Source of the DNA: an uncultured Collinsella sp.
GTDB taxonomy: Bacteria > Actinomycetota > Coriobacteriia > Coriobacteriales > Coriobacteriaceae
Assembly (NCBI GenBank): GCA_900551635.1
Contig: URWQ01000048.1
Location: forward strand, 1-8,325
Direction: 5' to 3'
DNA length: 8,325 bases
A model generated the notes under the pieces. That model was not told where the DNA came from, ran no database searches, and worked only from the letters and a program-made list of their open reading frames with translations. Numbering within the stretch: the stretch's first letter is position 1; each line of letters starts with the position of its first letter. Shown piece by piece: positions 1-8,325 of this stretch. Position numbers and translations under genes: made by a program.

Positions 1-1844
<1,844 letters not shown>

Positions 1845-1863
1845 GTTAGTTCCTTACCTTAAC

Positions 1864-2337
1864 TTACCAACGATAGTGAGAGAACGCGCGGTTGGCCTCG
1901 GCCATCTTGAAGACGTCCTCACGCTTCTTGACGGAAGCGCCCAGGCCGTTGGAAGCGTCGAGGATCTCGTTGGCGAGACGCTCGGCCATGGTCTTCTCCT
2001 TGCGAGCGCGGGAGAAGTTGACGATCCAGCGGATACCCAGAGCGGTGGAACGACGGGAGTTGACCTCCATCGGGACCTGATAGGTAGCGCCACCGACACG
2101 CTTGGGCTTAACCTCGAGCGTGGGCTTGACGTTGTCCATAGCCTTCTTGAAGGTAGCGAGAGCGTCGCCACCCTCGGACTTCTCGGCAACGATCTCGAAA
2201 GCGGTGTAAACGATGCGCTCAGCGGTGGCCTTCTTGCCGTCAAGAAGGACCTTGTTGATGAGCTGAGTCACCAGGCGGTTGTTGTAAACGGCGTCAGGCT
2301 GAACCTCACGACGATTAGCTGCTGCACGACGCGGCAT
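1864..2337 (-). CDS. rpsG: 30S ribosomal protein S7
   Basis: Primary 16S rRNA-binding protein that nucleates assembly of the 30S head and lines the E site. The 157-residue product is close to the usual length of about 156 and starts [10 protein letters not shown]. It has the family signatures [20 protein letters not shown] near the N terminus, the central [11 protein letters not shown] segment and the [12 protein letters not shown] region, and it ends HYRW. The ATG at 2337-2335 is preceded by AAGGAG (2345-2350) with a 7-nt spacer. It sits between rpsL (73 nt upstream) and fusA (19 nt downstream), the classic str operon order. In E. coli S7 represses translation of this operon by binding the rpsL-rpsG spacer; whether that holds here is not visible from sequence beyond a possible hairpin in the spacer. 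Confidence 0.99.
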   Translation of the reverse strand: MPRRAAANRREVQPDAVYNNRLVTQLINKVLLDGKKATAERIVYTAFEIVAEKSEGGDALATFKKAMDNVKPTLEVKPKRVGGATYQVPMEVNSRRSTALGIRWIVNFSRARKEKTMAERLANEILDASNGLGASVKKREDVFKMAEANRAFSHYRW

Positions 2338-2359
2338 GTGAAATCTCCTTAAGTGTCTA

Positions 2360-2385
2360 CCGTGCGGCGCTTAGGCGGCACACGG
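2360..2385 (-). promoter_or_regulatory. Imperfect hairpin in the rpsL-rpsG spacer
   Basis: The 73-nt spacer between the rpsL stop and the rpsG start contains a G+C-rich imperfect inverted repeat. Outer arms CCGTG and CACGG enclose, in an alternative register, GTGCCGC pairing with GCCGCAC with one C-C mismatch around a short loop. It has no T-tract, so it is not a convincing terminator. By analogy with E. coli, where S7 binds a structured rpsL-rpsG spacer, it could be an S7 feedback site. That is inference from position only; I see no sequence match to the E. coli site. Confidence 0.3.
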
Positions 2386-2410
2386 CGAAAGTATCAAAAC
2401 GTTATCTGGC

Positions 2411-2788
2411 TTATTTAGCCTTGGGGCGCTTAGCACCGTACTTGGAACGGGCCTGCATACGGTTCTGGACCGGAGCAGCGTCGTAGGCGCCACGGATGAC
2501 GTGATAACGGACACCAGGGAGGTCACGGACACGACCGCCGCGGACGAGCACGATGGAGTGCTCCTGCAGGTTGTGGCCCTCACCCGGGATGTAAGCAGTA
2601 ACTTCGATGCCGTTGACGAGGCGAACACGGGCAACCTTACGAAGAGCCGAGTTCGGCTTCTTGGGGCTCGTGGTGAAGACGCGGGTGCACACGCCGCGCT
2701 TCTGGGAGTTGTGCTGCAGAGCAGCGTTCTTGGACTTCTTGGGCACGGAACGACGGCCCTGGCGAACCAGCTGGTTAATAGTAGGCAA
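2411..2788 (-). CDS. rpsL: 30S ribosomal protein S12, TTG start, natural Arg88
   Basis: S12 sits at the decoding centre of the 30S subunit and controls tRNA selection accuracy. The 125-residue product has the family pattern in order: [31 protein letters not shown] (Lys43 kept), [31 protein letters not shown] and a terminal [11 protein letters not shown]. Position 88 is Arg (codon CGT), where E. coli and Mycobacterium tuberculosis have Lys; Lys-to-Arg at this site is a known streptomycin-resistance change in both. The start codon is TTG (2788-2786), fixed by homology at the N terminus and by AAGGAG six bases upstream. It is the first gene of the str operon here and has its own upstream promoter. 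It ends in TAA at 2411-2413. Confidence 0.98.
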   Translation of the reverse strand: MPTINQLVRQGRRSVPKKSKNAALQHNSQKRGVCTRVFTTSPKKPNSALRKVARVRLVNGIEVTAYIPGEGHNLQEHSIVLVRGGRVRDLPGVRYHVIRGAYDAAPVQNRMQARSKYGAKRPKAK

Positions 2789-2794
2789 AGCGTA

Positions 2795-2800
2795 CTCCTT
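2795..2800 (-). promoter_or_regulatory. Shine-Dalgarno site fixing the rpsL TTG start
   Basis: AAGGAG on the minus strand, six nucleotides before TTG. No in-frame ATG lies at a suitable distance, and the S12 N terminus (M-P-T-I-N-Q-L) begins exactly at this TTG. Confidence 0.85.
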
Positions 2801-2844
2801 CTCGAATGATTCCAGCTTTCTGTAAAGTGCAACGGCTTGAATCG

Positions 2845-2862
2845 AGGGGTCAGCATCCCCCT
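2845..2862 (-). promoter_or_regulatory. Small hairpin in the rpsL leader
   Basis: AGGGG and CCCCT form a five-pair stem with an eight-base loop in the roughly 85-nt leader between the predicted rpsL promoter and the start codon. There is no T-tract. The function is unknown; it may stabilise the message or be incidental. Confidence 0.25.
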
Positions 2863-2881
2863 ACGAAACACGCAGTTCGAT

Positions 2882-2910
2882 AGGATACGTGGCGTTAGCT
2901 GTGCCGTCAA
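2882..2910 (-). promoter_or_regulatory. Housekeeping (sigma70-type) promoter for the str operon
   Basis: The minus strand reads TTGACG (2910-2905), a 17-bp spacer, then TATCCT (2887-2882): a near-consensus -35, optimal spacing and a good -10. Transcription would start near 2875, leaving a leader of about 85-90 nt before the rpsL TTG. It fits the need for a separate promoter here, because strong terminators follow both rpoC and the intervening cassette. A perfect 12-bp palindrome, AAGGGATCCCTT, lies upstream at 2968-2979 and could be an operator, though nothing else supports that. Confidence 0.75.
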
Positions 2911-2993
2911 CAGACCACGCCGCCGGGCGTATCCCAAAATGGGCACATTTCCGCAAACCCTACACAAAAGGGATCCCTTCCTGTGCGCATGGG

Positions 2994-3134
2994 CGGATTC
3001 CCGGTCCAGGCGGCACAGGGGTTAAGTTTGCTGCTCTACAGTCCTGCGCAAGACGGAAAGCACATTAAGTGCTTTCCTTTGCGTGCGGAACTCGCGACAA
3101 ACTTAAACAGCGGGCCGCCCGGACCGGGAATCCG
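2994..3134. repeat. 141-bp imperfect palindrome upstream of the str promoter
   Basis: The outer arms 2994-3014 and 3114-3134 are inverted repeats of 21 bp with a single mismatch. Further in, TTAAGTTTG (3022-3030) and CAAACTTAA (3098-3106) pair in the same register around a centre at 3064. The core has CGCAAG/TTTGCG and then GGAAAGCAC (3055-3063) pairing perfectly with GTGCTTTCC (3069-3077) around ATTAA. The symmetry holds across almost the whole element, so it could form a long hairpin or cruciform. It carries no credible ORF and lies upstream of, not within, the predicted rpsL transcript. It could be a MITE-like element, a regulatory structure or an architectural site; I do not recognise the family. 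Confidence 0.7.
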
Positions 3135-3157
3135 ACGTGCTTGTCGGGGCAACGTTC

Positions 3158-3194
3158 CCTTCCAAATAGGGACAGGTTTATTTTGGTCGGTTTT
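3158..3194 (+). repeat. REP-like hairpin repeat, copy A (degenerate)
   Basis: The plus strand at 3168-3187 reads AGGGACAGGTTTATTTTGGT, identical over 20 bp to the minus strand at 4975-4956. The match continues after one mismatch through GGTTTT to 3194. The upstream partner arm CCTTCCAAA (3158-3166) pairs only partly with TTTGGTCGG (3182-3190), so the hairpin is decayed compared with copy B. The GGGACAGGTTTATTTT core resembles short palindromic repeats seen in many bacteria beside Y1 transposases; that resemblance is from memory. No transposase gene is present here. Confidence 0.6.
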
Positions 3195-3242
3195 ATCTGG
3201 GGAAACGTCGCGCTCCAGCGGTGATCTGCTCTCATCTGTCGC

Positions 3243-3265
3243 ATGGAAATCGGCGGCGTTTCCAT
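3243..3265. repeat. Short perfect inverted repeat
   Basis: ATGGAAA and TTTCCAT flank a nine-base G+C-rich loop. It sits just beyond the terminator of the membrane-protein gene and has no T-tract of its own. No function can be assigned. Confidence 0.35.
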
Positions 3266-3271
3266 TTAACG

Positions 3272-3302
3272 CAAAAGAGGCCGCTTCCCCTAGTAGGAAG
3301 CG
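3272..3302 (-). terminator. Rho-independent terminator of the sigma/DUF4179 cassette
   Basis: On the minus strand CGCTTCC, a seven-base loop and GGAAGCG form a seven-pair stem, followed within a few bases by CTCTTTTG. The hairpin starts 11 bp after the stop codon of the membrane-protein gene. The T-tract is modest, so some read-through is possible. Confidence 0.7.
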
Positions 3303-3312
3303 ACCCCAAATC

Positions 3313-4389
3313 TTACGAATAGACGATGGTAAAGGGCTCTTTCGTTTCGGTCTCCCCTGTTGATGTATACCTCACAATTTCAAGGGTTACCGAGACAACT
3401 TGATCGACATCAATCAACTTCGTTGGCACCCAGATGTTCTCTCCGCTATTGCGCCCATAAGAAAAATATAAGTTGAACACCCCTGCGTCGTCATCTTCGA
3501 TAATCTGCTCCGATCCATCCTTGTAGCTGACGGTCAGCTTATTATCAACTGCTTCATAGCCCAAATCATCGATGTGCGTCTGGATGGAAAACGGGCTAAT
3601 CTCAAGAGGCGAGTCACCGGAGCGGAGTTCCTTTGTATCGACGTACGCTCCAATATTGAACTCGGGTGTCGACGCCTCAAACCGCCTCGCACTCTCACCT
3701 TCACCCTCGGTCCAATGGATATTCCAGGTGACAGCATGTTGCAAATCTCGCTCGCGATCCATAGCGGCAAAGTACATCGTGCCATTAATGACAGTATCGC
3801 TTGATGTGTCCTTATCAATTGTGCTGCGTGTGTCAGGCCATTCCTCGCCGAACTTCATATCGGGCGTGCCGATGCCCTGCTCTTCTTCACCATAGAGAAC
3901 AAGTTCGCCAATCTCTGCTGCTGGCTTGTAGTAGTTAACTCCATTTGGATTGGACAACGTAAACGTCACGGCTCCGCAGCCGTTTTGGTCGATTGCCATC
4001 TCATGGATATCAAGCGTATAGCCGTTGCCCTCGACGGACAGATTAACCTCCTGGACTGCGCCTTCCAGGCTTTGGGGCGCGATGCCATCGCCAAACTCTC
4101 TGGTGTAGGTATATTTAGTTCCCGATGAGCCGCCGTTGGTCCAGGTAATGGAATCCCCGTTGCCGTGGTTTCCCCAGGCAGAGGCAAAATAGCTGGAATT
4201 GACGACGGCGTAGGCGACCCCTCCGGTCGCCAGCACTCCGGCAAGGCATCCGATCACGGCAACATACAGAGGCTTCGCGTGACCCTTTCGGCGAAGCGGC
4301 TCACCAGCAGCGGCATAAAGAACACGGTCAGCAAGATCGCTATCGGCTTGGACGGACTCGAAGGCCTGCTTGATTTGATTGGATTTCAC
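3313..4389 (-). CDS. DUF4179-type membrane-anchored protein, likely anti-sigma factor
   Basis: A 358-residue protein with a short N-terminal part (about 1-40) rich in charged residues, one strong membrane segment (about 41-63, from LYVAVIGCLAGVLATGG) and a large C-terminal part with no further membrane span. The predicted topology is N-in, C-out, typical of anti-sigma factors. After the membrane span, the segment around NLSVEGNGYTLDIHEMAIDQ (about 116-135) resembles the DUF4179 family, membrane proteins often encoded directly after ECF sigma factors in Gram-positives. The rest is beta-rich and has no catalytic motif that I recognise. The start is GTG (4389-4387) with GGAGG (4396-4400) six bases upstream, inside the sigma gene; the 50-nt overlap points to translational coupling. 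By inference the N-terminal part would hold the sigma factor at the membrane and the outer part would sense an envelope signal. There is no zinc-binding HxxxCxxC anti-sigma motif, so binding must be by another surface. The gene looks more A+T-rich and less codon-biased than its ribosomal neighbours. Confidence 0.75.
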   Translation of the reverse strand: MKSNQIKQAFESVQADSDLADRVLYAAAGEPLRRKGHAKPLYVAVIGCLAGVLATGGVAYAVVNSSYFASAWGNHGNGDSITWTNGGSSGTKYTYTREFGDGIAPQSLEGAVQEVNLSVEGNGYTLDIHEMAIDQNGCGAVTFTLSNPNGVNYYKPAAEIGELVLYGEEEQGIGTPDMKFGEEWPDTRSTIDKDTSSDTVINGTMYFAAMDRERDLQHAVTWNIHWTEGEGESARRFEASTPEFNIGAYVDTKELRSGDSPLEISPFSIQTHIDDLGYEAVDNKLTVSYKDGSEQIIEDDDAGVFNLYFSYGRNSGENIWVPTKLIDVDQVVSVTLEIVRYTSTGETETKEPFTIVYS

Positions 4390-4858
4390 GGTCGCCCTCC
4401 TCTAGGATGAATTTGAGCTTCGATCGACCGCGAGCTAAACGCGTTCGAACGGTCGCGGCTGGCACATGCAGTAACTCGGCAATCTCTGAGGTCGAAAAGC
4501 CCAGATAGTAATAGAGCACGATGGGGACGCGGAATCGCTCCGGAAGTCGCATAACGTCTGACAGGACCGCCTTGGTCTCATCCTGCGCCGCCGAAAGCGA
4601 ATCGGCCAAGTTCTCAATATCCTCCACGCGCCTCCATGGCTTTCGAAAGAGCGATTTACATTCATTGATCGTGACCCGGATAAGCCAGCGGCGAAGATGC
4701 TCCCAACTCTCAAAATGTCCATCGCTTTTAAGCAGCTTAAGAAAGACATCCTGGGCAACATCGTCGGCGTCGGCACAATCGCGCAGGTACGTCAATGCGA
4801 TCCGAAACACGACATCCCGGTGATCTTCGACCGCCTGTCTAAATGCCTGTTCTTCCAT
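4340..4858 (-). CDS. ECF-type RNA polymerase sigma factor
   Basis: A 172-residue alternative sigma factor with only regions 2 and 4, the ECF layout. Region 2 spans about 7-73: ADADDVAQDVFLKLL (29-43) is the region 2.2 core-binding helix, and HLRRWLIRVTINECKSLFRK (54-73) covers the -10 recognition part. Region 4 spans about 104-150, with the helix-turn-helix in STSEIAELLHVPAATVRTRL and the LARGRSKLK end. I chose ATG at 4858 rather than the in-frame GTG at 4864 because a perfect GGAGGTGAT overlaps that GTG and sits correctly before the ATG. The 3' end overlaps the next gene by 50 nt. A TGAAAC-N17-CGTATC promoter lies just upstream and suggests autoregulation. The cassette lies between rpoC and rpsL, an uncommon place for an ECF pair. 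The family call is secure; the signal it responds to is unknown. Confidence 0.93.
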   Translation of the reverse strand: MEEQAFRQAVEDHRDVVFRIALTYLRDCADADDVAQDVFLKLLKSDGHFESWEHLRRWLIRVTINECKSLFRKPWRRVEDIENLADSLSAAQDETKAVLSDVMRLPERFRVPIVLYYYLGFSTSEIAELLHVPAATVRTRLARGRSKLKFILEEGDREIQSNQAGLRVRPSR

Positions 4859-4859
4859 A

Positions 4860-4868
4860 ATCACCTCC
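4860..4868 (-). promoter_or_regulatory. Shine-Dalgarno site deciding the sigma factor start
   Basis: GGAGGTGAT on the minus strand is a full-length match to the anti-SD of 16S rRNA. It places the ATG at 4858 at ideal spacing and makes the overlapping GTG at 4864, which would lie inside the SD itself, an unlikely start. Confidence 0.8.
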
Positions 4869-4906
4869 CGGTGACGTTAATGATTCTTGATGAGGCCCTC
4901 ACCATA

Positions 4907-4935
4907 GATACGCTTTGACCGAACGGAATGTTTCA
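4907..4935 (-). promoter_or_regulatory. Candidate ECF-sigma promoter of the sigma/DUF4179 cassette
   Basis: The minus strand reads TGAAAC (4935-4930), a 17-bp spacer, then CGTATC (4912-4907). Bacillus extracytoplasmic sigma factors such as SigW use TGAAAC-N16/17-CGTA, so this looks like an ECF promoter and probably an autoregulatory one. The leader to the sigma ATG would be about 40 nt. A housekeeping reading (TTGAAA ... TATCTA) needs a 20-bp spacer and is less likely. Confidence 0.6.
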
Positions 4936-4948
4936 AATTCAAGCAGGA

Positions 4949-4989
4949 AAAACCTACCAAAATAAACCTGTCCCTTTTTGGTAGGTTTT
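4949..4989. repeat. REP-like hairpin repeat, copy B (intact)
   Basis: Arms 4949-4962 and 4976-4989 are a perfect 14-bp inverted repeat (AAAACCTACCAAAA and its complement) around a 13-base loop containing AAACCTGTCCC. The A- and T-rich ends could allow it to act as a weak bidirectional terminator. The minus strand 4975-4949 matches copy A (3168-3194, plus) with one mismatch in 27. It lies between the rpoC terminator and the sigma promoter, so an operator role is also possible. Confidence 0.7.
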
Positions 4990-4996
4990 CATCAAC

Positions 4997-5033
4997 AAAA
5001 AAGACCCGCTCCCCTGTTGGGAAGCGGGTCTTT
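4997..5033 (-). terminator. Strong Rho-independent terminator of rpoC
   Basis: On the minus strand a long stem (AAAGACCCGCT paired with AGCGGGTCTTT, one mismatch, then CCC/GGG, with a four-base loop) is followed by a run of six T at 5002-4997. It begins 26 nt after the rpoC stop. The flanking A/T pairs would let it stop transcripts from the other strand as well. It should insulate the downstream cassette from the very active rpoBC transcript. Confidence 0.92.
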
Positions 5034-5059
5034 GGAAGGACGGTTAACGTACTAGGAAA

Positions 5060-8325
<3,266 letters not shown>

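Noticed and set aside
2371..2967. 198-codon minus-strand ORF overlapping rpsL
   Set aside because: It is the out-of-frame shadow of rpsL extended through its promoter region; its S/R-rich translation is typical of a wrong frame.
2968..2979. Perfect 12-bp palindrome as a proven operator
   Set aside because: A single palindrome 58 bp upstream of the -35, without a known regulator or second copy, is not enough for a call; it is only mentioned with the promoter.
3065..3265. 66-codon minus-strand ORF in the spacer
   Set aside because: It overlaps the hairpin repeat and half of the palindrome, has no convincing SD, and gives an unrecognisable product.
2789..3312. CRISPR, tRNA or other RNA gene in the repeat-rich spacer
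   Set aside because: No regularly spaced direct repeats, no tRNA cloverleaf features and no known riboswitch core were seen; the repeats are inverted and of different families.
2983..3363. 126-codon plus-strand ORF in the rpsL spacer
   Set aside because: It runs through the palindrome, the repeat and the terminator and into the antisense of the membrane-protein gene. It has no clear RBS and no family resemblance.
4862..4864. GTG as the sigma factor start
   Set aside because: It lies inside the Shine-Dalgarno sequence that correctly positions the ATG at 4858.

Overview
The window reads almost entirely on the minus strand and carries a core information-processing locus. In transcription order (right to left) it holds rpoC (RNA polymerase beta', 5' end outside the window), a two-gene ECF sigma factor / membrane-anchored partner cassette, and then the str operon rpsL-rpsG-fusA (3' end of fusA outside the window). 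The G+C-rich coding, the strong codon bias (long antisense shadow ORFs), the rpoC-rpsL-rpsG-fusA order, the absence of the large trigger-loop insertion in beta', and the style of the protein sequences suggest a high-GC Gram-positive. I lean towards class Coriobacteriia (Collinsella-like), but this is an impression from protein sequence, not a search result.

Layout: 5060-8325 is rpoC with an unusual C-terminal extension of about 230 residues. 4997-5033 is its strong terminator. 4949-4989 is a hairpin repeat. 4907-4935 is a candidate ECF-type promoter driving the sigma gene (4340-4858), which overlaps the DUF4179-type membrane protein gene (3313-4389) by 50 nt. A terminator (3272-3302) closes the cassette. 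The gene-free spacer 2789-3312 contains a second copy of the hairpin repeat in opposite orientation, a 141-bp imperfect palindrome, and a near-consensus housekeeping promoter (2882-2910) for rpsL. rpsL (TTG start), rpsG and fusA then follow closely, each with a good Shine-Dalgarno sequence.

How it works together: rpoC and the str operon are usually close neighbours in bacteria. Here they are separated by a self-contained stress-type regulatory cassette with its own promoter, terminator and flanking inverted repeats, so the str operon has its own promoter. The most striking observation is in rpoC. Its C-terminal extension contains a domain that matches the C-terminal domain of the RNA polymerase alpha subunit without gaps, and it keeps the key DNA-contacting Arg, Asn, Gly and Lys. 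The acidic tail that follows still ends in an SLxELLN motif like the extreme C terminus of other beta' subunits. This suggests an RNA polymerase with an extra UP-element- or activator-contacting module carried on beta'. A second point is that ribosomal protein S12 naturally has Arg at the position where Lys-to-Arg changes give streptomycin resistance in other bacteria.
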